From Melitaea cinxia (Eukaryota > Arthropoda > Insecta > Lepidoptera > Nymphalidae): DNA of 64,000 bases. The stretch spans positions 816,001-880,000 of the forward strand of contig NC_059406.1 in the NCBI RefSeq assembly GCF_905220565.1. Reading direction: 5' to 3'. A program made the position numbers and the translations under genes. The notes below the pieces were generated by a model that worked only from the letters and a program-made list of their open reading frames with translations, was not told the DNA's origin and searched no databases. Below, piece after piece: positions 11,029 to 22,476 of the stretch (its first letter is position 1; each line of letters starts with the position of its first letter).

Positions 11029-11366
11029 ATTCAGCCAGTAATAGCTAGGCATAGGCCTCTTTCCCCGTGTGGGAGAAGGATCAGACTTAATCCACTACGC
11101 TGCTCCATTGTACCCACATTACAGGGGGGTATATTCTCTAATATGAGTAACGATCTCCATCAGGTGTACATGATAAAAACCGGGACCGACAGCTTAACGT
11201 GCCCTCCTAAACACGGTAGGGAGACCAACAAGGACTAACATCCAGACCGGAAATAAACATTTGTATGAACACAAATATCCACTCCGAGTGGGAATCGAAC
11301 CCGAGACCGTCGGTTTTTACGCGCCGCCGACACGCCACATGCACCATTACATCAGAGCGGTCGTCG
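11029..11366 (-). mobile_element. SINE-M, near full length
   Basis: On the minus strand: tRNA-like head with box B GGTTCGATTCCC (about 11290), body GGAGATCGTTACTCATATTA, and tail GGCCTATGCCTAGC...TGGCTGAATG. Divergent but complete in layout. The head is an internal pol III promoter. Confidence 0.85.
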
Positions 11367-12239
11367 AGCCTATTTATGTGTCTGTACGTATTAAATAAAA
11401 ATATTATATGCAACAGACAAACTGTGTAATCAATATTCAATTATCTCAATAGAAACTAAATCAATTTATATGTATAAATTATTTGGATTTAACTATAAAA
11501 GCAAACAAATATAATATCGTATCTACACCACAAAAGGAAGATAATTTCGTATTTAGTTACTTACCTGAATAGTTTCATTTCTTGTCACTAAGGGGCGTTG
11601 CTAAGATTAAATACTATTACTTTATTACTACAATAACAAAACTAATACCAACTCGTACCAAGAATTGTGACTAAATCCTCATATTATTCATTAAGCTCAT
11701 ATTATGATTAAGGGCGGATTATTCTCCTACATGGATGGCCTATGCCCAGCTGTGAGATGTTACAGGCTGAATCGAATTCATCATCGTCATTCGTTTCATC
11801 GTCATCGTCATTCATCGAAATCATCATCATTCTCATATCTGGATGGCCAAGTCTTATGGACTATACAAATGTTTGTGGTAACAAAATCAAGGAAAAAACA
11901 AAGCCCTCTAAATCTTTATATCTCGTTATCGTAAGTAAATAATTGAATAAGGAAATATCGAAAATGATCTCCCGCCTCGAGCGATCGTGTGTTTTGATCC
12001 ATTTGATGAATTGTGTGCGTATCATTTACTGGAGATCTGGTATATACACACGTTTACTCAATTTATGTATAAAACATATACATAGTAATCATATGTACTA
12101 ATGTTATTTAATAATTATTATATATTTTTTTCATTGGTCTTGTATGCACTCCTTAAATTATTATTTGTATATATTTTTTTAGATAAATCAACGAAATAGT
12201 AATTTAGTCATCAGTAATTGTGCTTCTAGTTTCGCATAC
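11367..12239. other. Unassigned, with a SINE-M tail and ATC-rich tract
   Basis: 11726-11782 (GGCCTATGCCCAGCTGTGAG ... TACAGGCTGA) is a plus-strand SINE-M 3' end followed by an imperfect TCATCG/ATC tract to about 11838. The remainder is A/T-rich without recognised content. Confidence 0.55.
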
Positions 12240-12352
12240 CATCATCATCATCATCATTAGTTCAGCCTTTCGGAGTCCAATGCTGGACATAGGCCTCCAC
12301 AAGTTCGCGCCACAAAAACCGTGAACTCATGTGTTATTTCGTTCACGTACCC
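12240..12352 (-). mobile_element. SINE-N 3' end with (ATG)n tail
   Basis: The (CAT)6 run at 12241-12258 is the minus-strand tail. It is followed by GTCCAATGCTGGACATAGGC, CTCCACAAGTTCGCGCC and GTGAACTCATGTGTT. 5'-truncated at about 100 bp. Confidence 0.75.
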
Positions 12353-12628
12353 GCTGCAAACAAAAGGAATATTACTATTTAAGGTTAGTTGTTATACCAT
12401 CATATTTTTCTGATAATATTGATTCTGTGGCAAGAAGTAGTCAACCATTACTGTATCCACTAGCAAGAACATTTCAAGTTGGGTTTTTTTTTTGTAAAGC
12501 AAATTCGTAACTCTTTGGAGATCTTCGAGAGTTCGGGATAGGTATAATTTTTATAGTGAAGTATCCGAATATTATTGAATAAGATTCAATAACATTTGTT
12601 ACTTGCAACAACCGTTTCAGTAGTTTAC

Positions 12629-12824
12629 CTGAGGTAGGGCACAGGAGGAAATTTGCTGCTCAAAATCTGGAGCAGCCGACTGGGGCAATACTTTGATCTT
12701 ACAGAAGATCACAGCTAAATAATATTGCTTTCAAGCAGTGTTATGTTTCTGTTGGTGAGTAACGGCTACCGCTTGCTATCAGGTGAGCCGTACGCTTGTT
12801 TGCCAACATATTTACAAAAAAAAA
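12629..12824 (+). repeat. Repeat P, internally deleted
   Basis: CTGAGGTAGGGCACAGGAGG, ATCTTACAGAAGATCACAGC and GGTGAGCCGTACGCTTGTTT, ending in a run of A. The central GAGCTCCTGGG...GTCTATA part is missing. Confidence 0.8.
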
Positions 12825-13654
12825 GTTATGCAAAATGCTCCATTAATGTAAACGATGATTACGCGTTCAAAGCCTGAAAGGAGGTTTTTATATTTTTACA
12901 AATATTTGTTGTCTATGTTTTTTTCCTGATGGTCCTTCCACCGTGAATCAAGAAATATTCAACACATTCTTTAATTGACTGACGACTTAGAATACTTGCT
13001 GAGTTACCTGAAAGTGACCATTATTCGGGTATAATAAATACATAATAATAACAGCCTTGACGGAGAACATCTGATGCATGTATTTACTAGTAATCTTTTT
13101 ACTGTTGTACCTAGTAATAAATCTTATAAAATTTTAAATAATTCATTTTACATATAAACATAACCGGGATGAAACTTGCAAATATACCTGTAGATTTTAA
13201 CAAACCATGCTTAAAAAGGTTTGATTGTATTCTACTAAATTTTGACATATAAAAAATATAATATATAAATATACAACAAAACAAAACGGCGAACGTGAAC
13301 TCGTGCAAAGAAAGTCCTGAATTCATTCTCCTATTGCAGACAGAATTTACGGTCTTCCGCAAGTCTAAACAGCACCTGCATATAACTCAGCGGTTTGCAC
13401 CCTCTGCGCGAACGAGCGCTGCTCGCTGTTGTACAGACGTATAAACCGTTACTTGAACTACATTTATATGTATACATTGTGCCTACAATGTTAGAATAGC
13501 GATATTGTTTACTGGTTTACTCTGTGTACCTTTAAATAGAAGTTTGAACGAAATAAAACGGTAAAAAAAATCTGTACTTGGACATATGTAGTTCCATAAT
13601 AATTATAAATAGTTATGTTATTAATATAATCGAATGAACCCAAGAATGTATTAC
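12825..13654. other. Unassigned stretch
   Basis: A/T-rich; 13380-13435 is GC-richer (CTGCGCGAACGAGCGCTGC). No coding, RNA or repeat recognised. The 83- and 92-codon minus frames show no protein-like composition. Confidence 0.35.
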
Positions 13655-13795
13655 AATTAGGGTTACCAGATGGCCGGGAAATCCGGGATTGTCCCGGAAT
13701 TACGTGTCTTGTCCCGTGTCCAGGGATCAACCGACCAAATTCGTGATTCTCGAAATGTTGCGGAAATGAGATGCTTGAATCTGGCAACCCTAATT
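13655..13795. mobile_element. 141-bp MITE with 17-bp terminal inverted repeats
   Basis: The left end AATTAGGGTTACCAGAT and right end ATCTGGCAACCCTAATT are inverted copies with one mismatch. The interior is GC-rich (GGGAAATCCGGGATTGTCCC). The target duplication is unclear because the flanks (TTAC/ACG) are short and similar, so the superfamily is left open. The three overlapping frames here are by-products. Confidence 0.8.
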
Positions 13796-14228
13796 ACGAT
13801 ACATGCATATGATGCATCACCATTATTTAAAATCTTTCTTTCAAGTTCAAACAGGGCATTAATGAAGTTTAGGTTATTGTCAATTTGAGTCAAAATTTGT
13901 AACATCAAAACGTATATTTGATACTTCACAGTGAAGCCACATTATTGATTAAATGCCTTCTTTCTTCTTATTTTGCAAAAGAATAACGTTCCTAATACCA
14001 ACATTAATTTCCTAACTTTTATTTTATTTATTTTTATTTTATTTATTTATTTATAAACAAATATAACTTAGGACAATGACTACTGAGGATAATAAATATT
14101 TTCGTATTGCACAAACTCGTAGGTAGTAATCAAAAGTCTATTTTTTTATAGCGAAACCAACTCAAACCCAAACTTAGTGAATAAATGGACAAAATTTAAA
14201 TACAAGAAGTTTTAACTTAGATAGACAG
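13796..14228. other. Unassigned, with (TTTA)n tract
   Basis: 14018-14060 is a TTTA/TTTTA-rich run that could be the reversed tail of a LINE, but the following bases are not recognised. Confidence 0.4.
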
Positions 14229-14455
14229 AGAGGGAAATATCCTGCTCAAAATCTGGAGCAGCCCGACTGAGGAAGTATTTCGACCTTATAGAAGATCACA
14301 GCTAAATAATACTGCTTTCAAGCAATATCCTGTGGCGAGTAAGATGATCATAGCTCTGCTGATGCTTCTGGTATTGCAAGCGTCTATAGGATACGGTAAT
14401 CACTTACCGTCAGGTGAGCTGTACCCTTATTTACCGATCTAGTTGTATAAAAAAG
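14229..14455 (+). repeat. Repeat P copy
   Basis: TCCTGCTCAAAATCTGGAGC, AGAAGATCACAGCTAAATAA, ATGCTTCTGGTATTGCAAGC and CCGTCAGGTGAGCTGTACCC, ending TTGTATAAAAAAG. The 5' end is degraded and the middle shortened. Confidence 0.8.
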
Positions 14456-14960
14456 AAGTCTTTGACCTAAGTAACTTAAATATATTATAGCTAAGTAATG
14501 CTCACTTCAGTATAAATAAATATAAGCAATCATTTAACTACGATTACGACCAGAACTGCCATCAGTGATGTAATTCAAAAAGATGTCGTATATAACTGTC
14601 ACCTATGAATAATTAGGTCATAATTCTGCTGTAAAATTATACGAGCGAGCGTCCAGTGGTCGGAGATAGACCCAAATGAAGTATGCAGAATTAAAATGGT
14701 ATCACATTTGTTATAAAAACATTCCGAGAACGTTTCGTAAATACTTTTGTCGGGCGTCCCTTTACTGGGAGGCGATGTATGAATTTGAATTTTTTGTAAA
14801 TCGTTAATAAATGTAGCACCATTGTTGACATTGAAACGTTTTTTGGTAATTCGAAAAGATTGATAAAGATAATATAATATAGATTTAAATATATTTTTTT
14901 CTCTTTCTTCTCGCTCTATTCTCTTAAATTTGAACAAAAAACCGAAAACTAATGTAATGT
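14456..14960. other. Unassigned stretch
   Basis: No repeat family recognised. A 112-codon minus frame (14599-14937) is lysine/isoleucine-rich as expected from A/T-rich DNA and has no recognisable domain. Confidence 0.35.
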
Positions 14961-15284
14961 GTTTACTAGCAAATAAAAAAAAAACGTCTTCAATTACATC
15001 GACAAGTAATACAACGTAAGGAGATGAAAAAAATTAACAAACGCACAAGTCGCCACTACGATTTTCGAAGGTTCCCCTCGATTTCTCTGGGATGCTATCA
15101 TCAGATCCTGGTTTCCTTATCATGGTACCACCCTGATCAAGTTCAAGTACCACCCTTGGGATATCTCCTTTCTAATCGAATCAGCAAAATCGGTTCATAA
15201 ACGACGAAGTTATTCGTATTATTTACACATAAAAATGTATACAAGGTCAAATTGAGAAACCTCCTCCTTTTTTGAGGTCAATTA
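14961..15284 (-). repeat. Repeat G, internally shortened
   Basis: TTCAATTACATCGACAAGTA, CCCCTCGATTTCTCTGGGAT, TCAGATCCTGGTTTCCTTAT and CCTCCTCCTTTTTTGAGGTC. The CAAATGGACTAGTCGCC-type deletion junction (here ACAAGTCGCCACTACGATTT) is also present at 33.9 kb, so these two copies form a subfamily. Confidence 0.8.
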
Positions 15285-15345
15285 AAAAAATACGGCAGAA
15301 AATACGGCAATAGATTTAAAAATTCAAAATATTACCATAGTATAA

Positions 15346-15594
15346 TGGTATTATGTTACTACATTATTATACCCATTATGGCAGAATAAGGATGTAATTC
15401 AACAGAGTCGTCCCTTACCTGTCAACATAAAAGCACCCGAACCGGCAATTCCAGCAAAAGTCTCTCTCTGTAGTTATACCGTAACGCACTCGCAATATCC
15501 CTTGAGGGTGACGAGAGAAATGGTGCATGCTAGACAAATTTTATTACATTCTCAAATTTCAGACAATCTAAATTCAGTCTTACGATGACATGCT
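15346..15594 (+). other. Unidentified open frame, possible exon remnant
   Basis: An 83-codon plus-strand frame without an early ATG, in a patch (15405-15530) more GC-rich than its surroundings and outside any recognised repeat. On the minus strand the same patch has GACAG|GTAAGG, a good splice-donor match at about 15416-15426, preceded by an open stretch. No family was recognised on either strand. It may be an exon, a relic, or chance. Confidence 0.2.
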
Positions 15595-16175
15595 AAAGTT
15601 CAATTTAGAACGGTCGATTCTAAAGGCAATACGACTCAATGTGGCGTAGTGGAAAAAGTTTTGCATAGAAGTGAAGATTCTGTTAGCAGATAGGCTTCGC
15701 TCTGTCTTAGAAACGGTAAAGGTGAAGCAAGTTTGGCAAGTGGCCAAAGAACGGTTAGAGAATTGGATTAGATTTCTGTTTAATATTTCATGTGATTTTT
15801 TCAAATTTATATTCTGTTATTCTTTAACAATTCCAAGAACGTTATTTTTAATAAAACAGTGGCAATAAACAAATAACAAGTAAATAAATGTTTAACGTAC
15901 ATATATGCTCGTCTATTCCACATTTGTCTGTTGTCTCTTGTTTCAGGCTACAGTTGACTGATATTCGTATATCTACATTTTATGTTGGCAACCTGCTATA
16001 CAATTTTACTCCTAGACTCTATAAGTTTTTAACATTTGGCATTCAGCATACGAAACATAGAAATGAATAAAGAGAACGAGTGTTTTTTAATTGAACTCCA
16101 CAAACAGTAAAATAATAAACTCAAAAACTAACGTCGTACGTTTTGAACATACATCACTCGTGTTCTATTTTAACC
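15595..16175. other. Unassigned A/T-rich stretch
   Basis: Several overlapping 60-74 codon frames on both strands shadow one another and lack protein features. No repeat recognised. Confidence 0.35.
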
Positions 16176-16346
16176 ACCAACCCACAGTGGAGTAGCATGG
16201 CAGAGTCAGCTTTCATGCCCAGCGGTGGAAAAAGGTTGAAAGTTTCGCTTCAGCCTGTAATGTCCCACTACTGGGCATAGGCCTCTATCCCCATGTAGGA
16301 GAAGGATCAGAGCTTAATCCACCACGCTGCTCCAATGCGGTTGGAA
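16176..16346. mobile_element. Two SINE 3' pieces, tail to tail
   Basis: 16176-16242 (CCAACCCACAGTGGAGTAGC ... TGCCCAGCGGTGG) is a plus-strand SINE tail. 16246-16346 (TCAGCCTGTAATGTCCCACT ... CCACCACGCTGCTCCAATGC) is a minus-strand SINE-M tail. They abut within 4 bp. Confidence 0.7.
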
Positions 16347-16672
16347 GTTTAACAATAATTCGAAATTTTTATAGCAAAAGTTTCATGTTCACATAGATTA
16401 AATGTTTATCGTGTCATCTGAAATTATTTTATATTGTTAACAATATCAGCACCTAATATCCTTCCTAAAATAATGCTTTCAACAGATAAAATGAAAAATT
16501 ATCGACAATAGGAAGGTATCCTAGGTAAAAGTTTTTAGTTTTTACGATTTCATCTGATCCTGTAAAGGATATCAGCGAGATAAGTTTTGGAAATAGAATC
16601 TCACGAAGCGATTACTTTTATTTTTACGTCTCTAATTGTTTTCATTTTGCAATTGAAATCCAGCTCAAGGTA
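16347..16672. other. Unassigned A/T-rich stretch
   Basis: Nothing recognised apart from A/T-rich spacer. Confidence 0.4.
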
Positions 16673-16989
16673 TTTATACAAATAAATAAAATTGGAGTGT
16701 CTGTTTGATATATTAAAATAACCGCTTTTTACTAAATGCATATGGATACACGGTACATATGTCAAAATAGCATTTTTTTAAATTTTTGTCTGTCCGTCTG
16801 TCTGTCTGTTTGTTCCGGCTTATCTCTGAAACGGCTAGACCGATTTTCACGGGAGTTTCAATGACAGATAGCTGATGTAATAAGGCGTAACTTTGACTAC
16901 TTTTATTTAAGTTTTTATTTTATTTTATAACTCTGCGAACTGAACAAAAACTATTTTGTTAAATTCCACGCGGTCGCGCGTACAGCTAG
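16673..16989 (+). mobile_element. Helitron-C, complete non-autonomous copy
   Basis: 5' part ATACAAATAAATAAAATTGG, a TCTGTCCGTCTGTC tract, the core CGGCTAGACCGATTTTCACG, and 3' end CGGTCGCGCGTACAGCTAG followed by T. The minus-strand copy at 25735-26062 matches along its whole length. Confidence 0.8.
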
Positions 16990-18588
16990 TCAATAATAAA
17001 AATTGTCACTATTTTGTTCCAAAATGTCTTCCCTCCTGCTTAAATGACATGCGACAGTCCAAATCCATGAGTGTCGATTCGCTAGCGCAATGACTGACAA
17101 CGTGTTGTCTTCAAATTGAGTTCACAAATTTATCTTTAACAAACTTACAATTAGTAGAGTATCTACGATTAGATATTTATACAACATCAAAATATTTTTC
17201 ATAGTCAAACAAAAACCCTCACAAAACGTAAGCATATAGGGTGAAAGATTGTTTTTGTAAAAATTTCATCTTTTCATCAAATATTTTGTTTATATTATCA
17301 AAGATATGATTTAGAAGAAAGTTATAGAAAGGCATTATCATAATAATAAAGAATCCAAAGAGGCCAACAATAAATTATGTGCACCCGCGGCTAACGGTGG
17401 AAAACATTTCTGTTAAATGTAATGAAATGGAGATAAATACTAAGAAAAAAAGATAAGGAGTGTTCGGCAAATTAAACTGGAGACTTCACGTGCGCTGTGA
17501 ACTTGAACGACTTACGTTGCAGACTTGACACTGAAATTTGAAACTTAACCTAAAAGTGTAGAGTTCAATTTGCAGTAATTCCATTGTAATGGATATGATT
17601 TTCTAATTTACACACGGGCGAAGGAAAATTTGTGTCGTATCGGATTTTAATTTCTTCTCGGAAGAATTAATGACTTCGCTTTCGGGTTTCGCTCCTCGAT
17701 TCATACGTCGGAAAGTCTGTTCGGTTTGAATTGGAAATATTTATATAGCGGCGTTCGATATTCGACAAAGAGAAACAAAATAGGGACCTCTTTTACTTCG
17801 AATTGACTTTTTTTTTCCGAATTTGAATTCTTTATGAATCTTTCGCATTTTCATCGATTCTCTCAGTGCGGCCGTCGAAGGGAAACCTTTCTATATTTAC
17901 TTTCCGTTCACTTGTCTATGATATTAGTATTTCGTATCAGGTTTCTGTGAATATGTGTTTTATTCGTAGTCTCACTGAGTAAATTAAAGCCATTACACGA
18001 TTAACTGATTTCCAGTATTTTCTTTTTAAAATATATTGTCAATTTTTATTAGCTTTACTTTTAAATATGTCTTAAATTCTTGATGAGGATGTATCCTGTG
18101 TCAGTGGTCCAATAAAACACATACCATAAACACATTAGGCGCAGTCATGCCACCCATACAGCACAATCAAAAAACCACAGGAGGCATGTCAGTATAAGAA
18201 CGTAGGCTCCTGTTCAGTAAGGAGACATTTACAAACGGTTTTAGTCGGATCCAAATACAACTTGTTCATAACAATCACGTTCTAATTCTCACAAGCGTAG
18301 GGTATCTCGAAGACGAGAGAATCTGTTTTACTGGTTAACGTAAACGCTATTTGCCAGATAACGCTATCAAACAGACAAAAGTTTATGAGACATCATTATA
18401 TTTTACCAACGAATACCTGGTTACTATTTATCACATTATCGGAACTATGATGCAACAGGAAACCGCTACCAACATTGTCAACACTAACCCACGTGGACAT
18501 GATTTATACTACGTTTATATGTAAATCATTATGTTTTTTTAAGTATTGTGTTGTAAATGAGTATATTATTGAAATTTTATAGAAAAAA
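16990..18588. other. Repeat-poor stretch
   Basis: No known repeat over about 1.6 kb. The segment 17450-17960 is GC-richer and complex (TTCGGGTTTCGCTCCTCGAT, CAGTGCGGCCGTCGAAGGGA) with no long frame, so it may be unique host sequence, possibly regulatory. 18085-18300 is likewise unassigned. Confidence 0.4.
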
Positions 18589-18913
18589 CTAGCTGACTCG
18601 GTAAACGTTGTCTTGCCGCTAAACGCTATTTAAAAATAGGGGTTAATGGTAGAGGGTTGAAAATTTAGGGTTGTGTGTATTTTTTTATGTTGTATCATAA
18701 AAAAATAAAAATAAAATTATCTAAAAATTTAAATTAGGGGTAATTATAAAAAAATAGAGGTGGACTACCCTTAACATTTAGGGTGATGAAAAATAAATGT
18801 CGCTCGATTCTCAAACCTACCTAATATGCACACAAAATTTCATGAGAATTGGTCAAGCCGTTTCGTAGGAATTTAACTACAAACACCGTGACACGAGAAT
18901 TTTATATATTAGA
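18589..18913 (-). mobile_element. Helitron-B, complete non-autonomous copy
   Basis: On the minus strand it runs from TCTAATATATAAAATTCTCG (18913) to CGAGTCAGCTAG (18589), flanked by A and T. It contains CGGCTTGACCAATTCTCATG and the TAAGGGTAGTCCACC block. At 325 bp it is the longest of the four B copies. Confidence 0.85.
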
Positions 18914-19156
18914 TAATGTAAACATTATTGAAACGATAATGGCAGTAGTTTGTCGATTGGCTTAGAAATAGTGTGCTTTGTATAACGGAAAATGAAAGTA
19001 CTTCGAAGGGATGGCTGAAATCTATCTTCATAAATAAAGGTCAGGAAAGATATTCTGAAACATATTGTAGCCAATATTATAATATTATGTATCATGCTGT
19101 TTTATAGGATTCTTGTAGTATATATTTGTATAAAATTATTTTTTAAAGGAAAACTT

Positions 19157-19252
19157 TTTTACTGAATGCGTATTCGTGACGAGAACGTTACGAAAAGTGT
19201 GTTTAGGTTAGGCGAACGGAAGTTGAGAGGGAGATAGAAGTTAGTGAAGATA
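19157..19252 (+). repeat. Repeat F copy
   Basis: GAATGCGTATTCGTGACGAG, AACGTTACGAAAAGTGTG and GGGAGATAGAAGTTAGTG. It stops 4 bp before a repeat G copy, suggesting that F and G travel together or form one composite. Confidence 0.65.
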
Positions 19253-19256
19253 CAAA

Positions 19257-19846
19257 TAATTGTGTTTGCTCGCAAACGAAAAAAAAACCGACTTCAATTA
19301 CATCGACGAGTAATACAACGTAGATCGACGAAAAAATAGTCAAGTAACTACGCGTTATCAAAGATTACTCAAAAAGTAGTTATCAGATCTCGATAAAATT
19401 TAAATGTGACCACAGGATAAACATCAACTTTCAATTAAATCAAAAATTATCAAAATCGGTATACCCAGTAAAAAGTTATTGCGGATTTTCGAGAGTTTCC
19501 CTCGATTTCTCTGGAATTCCATCATCAGATCCTGGTTTCCTTACCACGGTACCAAACTAGGGATATTCCCTTTCCAACAAAAAACAATTATAAAAACAAT
19601 AGAAAGTTATGCGGTATAATACAACGTAGGTCGACGAAAAAAGCGTCAAGCAAAAAAGCTTTATTAGATATAACTCGAAAAGTAGTTGTTAGGTCTCAAA
19701 TAAATTTAAATAGGATCAATTGACACACACCACCTTTCGATTAAAAAAAAAATGTCGAAATCGGTCCACCCGGTCAAAAGTTCTGATGTAACATTTAAAA
19801 AAATACAGTCGAATTGAGAACCTCCTCCTTTTTTGGAAGTCGGTAA
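19257..19846 (-). repeat. Repeat G, with partial tandem duplication
   Basis: Full left end (TGTGTTTGCTCGCAAACG, TTACATCGACGAGTAATACA), the GGTACCAAACTAGGGATATT core, then a second copy of the ATACAACGTAGGTCGACGAA section before CCTCCTCCTTTTTTGGAAGT. 590 bp in total. Confidence 0.8.
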
Positions 19847-20131
19847 AAAAAAACCTTTCGTAAATATAAGTTCAGTCGTTTTTTTTTTTTTTTATTGGAA
19901 AGTAATAATTTTTTAATACAAACAACTTCGAGAAAGACGACGTATAATTGAAGTGAAACTTCGTCGAATCGTTGTGATTTGAATCACGATGAAATGAAAA
20001 TGCGTCACGATAAAAAAAACACATGTATAAAAAAGAATGAGATATATTACATTACTACTTAATACGCGTAAGCGACGCGTTTTGCATTGCATTTACGACT
20101 TTTTCACGATACCGTCATCATCGTCTACATA

Positions 20132-20308
20132 CTAGCTGGGCCACGCGGATTCACCCGCATAATTTCCAAACCCTACGTTTTTCTAAATCTCTAGCTATCT
20201 ACGTACAAAGTTTCATCAAAATCAGTGTAGTAGTTTTGCGTGAAAGAGTAACAAACATTCATACATACATACATCCTCACAAAGTTTCGCGTCATATAAC
20301 GTAGTCAA
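20132..20308 (-). mobile_element. Short Helitron-like element, 3' end intact
   Basis: CTAG at 20132-20135 followed (reading right) by CTGGGCCACGCGGATTCACC and the core CAAAGTTTCATCAAAATCAG; the distal limit near 20308 is approximate. Confidence 0.6.
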
Positions 20309-20678
20309 ATAAAGGTATTGTATTCATGGCTTTTACTCCAGATTTATACATTGAACGCTATAGTTGGGCCGTGATAGGATTTTACCGGGGTGCGCATAAG
20401 TCGTGTTTATAGGAATAAATACATCGTAAGTAACTGGCCGTCCCCTCATTTATTTGAATTTAGCCGCTTCGGGGACGATTTATAGGTTTCGAGTCTTTTT
20501 TTTTTTTAATCTTCTGGATGCCCCTACGCGAGTTTAAAGATTTTATTTACTTAACTATAGGTAACATTTTTTTTTGTAGCCTATTTTCTTTACTTATTAG
20601 CCATTTCATTTTATCGTAAAAGGCTATTATATACGTACTAATTCAATACGTTTTCTAACAAAATACATACGCTTACTC
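20309..20678. other. Unassigned stretch
   Basis: No gene or repeat recognised; two T-rich runs. Confidence 0.4.
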
Positions 20679-20912
20679 TTCAGCCTGTAATATCCCACTA
20701 CTGGGCATAGGCCTCTTTCCCCACGTAAGAGAAGGACCAGAGCTTAATCCACCACGCTGTTCCAATGCGGGTTGACGTATATATTCCCTACCATGAGTAT
20801 CGATCGCTATCAGGTCTACATGATAACAACCGGGACCGACGGCTTAACGTGCTCTCCGAGGCACGGTGGGGAGCCCCACAAGGACTGCACAAACACCCAG
20901 ATCACAAAAATT
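20679..20912 (-). mobile_element. SINE-M, 5'-truncated
   Basis: TTCAGCCTGTAATATCCCAC, GGCATAGGCCTCTTTCCCC, CGGGACCGACGGCTTAACGT and AGGCACGGTGGGGAGCCCC, ending at ACACCCAGATC. The tRNA head is missing. Well conserved elsewhere. Confidence 0.9.
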
Positions 20913-21009
20913 TGAAATACGTACTTACAACTAATGAACTAGCTACCAAGATAAATTTCGGAACTACAACTATTATTTTTATATTGTTTTTTTTTATTCA
21001 AATTTTTAA

Positions 21010-21270
21010 CTGAGCTAGGGCACATCAGGTAATATTCAGCTCAAAATCTGGAACAGCCCTATTGGGGAAGTACCAACTTATATATTCATAGCTAAATAAT
21101 GCTGCTTTCAAGCAGTGTTGTGTTCATGTGGTGAGTAAGGTAATCAGAGCTCCCCAGGGTAGGGTCGGCAACGCGCTTGCAATGCTTCTGGTGTTGCAAA
21201 CGTCTATATGCTACGGTAATCCTTTATCGTAGGCTTTCTCCGACCTAGACCGACCTCGTGGTATAAAAGA
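21010..21270 (+). repeat. Repeat P copy
   Basis: CTGAGCTAGGGCACATCAGG, GCTTTCAAGCAGTGTTGTGT, GGGTCGGCAACGCGCTTGCA and GACCTCGTGGTATAAAAG. Near full length; the CTTACCATCAGGTGAGCCG part is deleted. Confidence 0.8.
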
Positions 21271-21819
21271 AATATTTTAAGGATGTAAAATCTAAATGCG
21301 TAAAAAATCTAAATTTGTAATTCTAATGATTTTGAAAATGAAAACCGGACCAATTCCTGAACAATTGCAAAACAATTCACCCCCCAATGTTGCATTAAAC
21401 TAACTGTAAGTTGAATCTAGCGATTTGTTTACCAACACAAACTTCAGTAACCGAATGAACACCCTCAAAAGTTATTATAACCAGTTAACACTAATTACTT
21501 CAGCTTCGTCCGAACTAACCCAATCGCCACATGACGAGATAAATCATCCAACGTAAAATGGTTTACGTGTAATCCATCAGTTCGTTCGTGCTCGTCTACA
21601 GTCTATTTCCGTCCAGTAATCGACTTCCGGCGGCATTAGTTGAGTATTAACGATGCACCTGTCCCCTGTCCACGGTCTTGAGATGACGTTGACGCGGTTT
21701 GTAACATTTGAGTTATGATTTGGTTGACAAGCTTATCTAATTGTACTATCTTAATCACTTTAAGCAGGTTAAGTACACCATGAATTAGCAACCTAACAAA
21801 AAAGTCGTTAATTCTTAGT
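21271..21819. other. Unassigned stretch
   Basis: No repeat recognised; 21580-21710 is GC-richer (CGACTTCCGGCGGCATTAG). No convincing frame. Confidence 0.35.
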
Positions 21820-22086
21820 TTTTAATTGAAATAAAAATGGAGGAGTTTCTCAATTTGGCGGTTTTTTTTTGGTGTTATTCTTCTTCATAACTATTAACAG
21901 AATTTCCGATTTTAATGATTCATTTCTTTAATCAAAAACTAGTACTTTTTGTGTGGTCCTATTTTTATTTTATAGCGATATGACTTGTAATTTTCGAGTT
22001 ATTCCTATTAATGCGTATTCGACTATTATTCCAAATTGAATTTAAATTTGTGAATTGAAGTTAATTTTTTTCTTTCGAAAGCAAAC
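21820..22086 (+). repeat. Repeat G, degraded
   Basis: ATGGAGGAGTTTCTCAATT, TTTGTGTGGTCCTATTTTTA, TTTTCGAGTTATTCC and CGAAAGCAAACACA in family order, with many substitutions. Confidence 0.6.
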
Positions 22087-22229
22087 ACATATTACATTAA
22101 AAACTGTACACTGAAAATAAATTATGATTTCATAATACGTCAATAATGACAGTTAATAATTATATTGAAACAACTTTTTCGGATTTCATCGCGGTTTTTT
22201 AAACGCCCGACGTTTTGGATACTTTACAG

Positions 22230-22476
22230 CAGTGTTTCCCAAAGTGGGCGATAACGCCCCCTTGTGGGCGCTGCAGTACTAAAGGGTAAGAGACCTAGAA
22301 AAAAATGGTGGCGTTGCGTAGAGGCTTGGGGGCGATTTATCATTTAATCTATATGGACTCTCGATTACAACTTGTGAATATCAACTAATATTAATTAAAA
22401 GATTGCTCAAAGGGGGCATTATAAAATAATTTATTCTCTTAGTAGGCAGTAGACAAAATAAGTTTGGGAACCCCTG
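22230..22476. mobile_element. 247-bp non-autonomous hAT-type MITE
   Basis: Flanked by perfect 8-bp target duplications CTTTACAG (22222-22229 and 22477-22484), diagnostic for the hAT superfamily. Terminal inverted repeats CAGTGTTTCCCAAAGT and CAGGGGTTCCCAAACT (right end reversed) match at 13 of 16. The subterminal GGGCG...GGGCGC motifs also fit. No coding. Confidence 0.93.
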
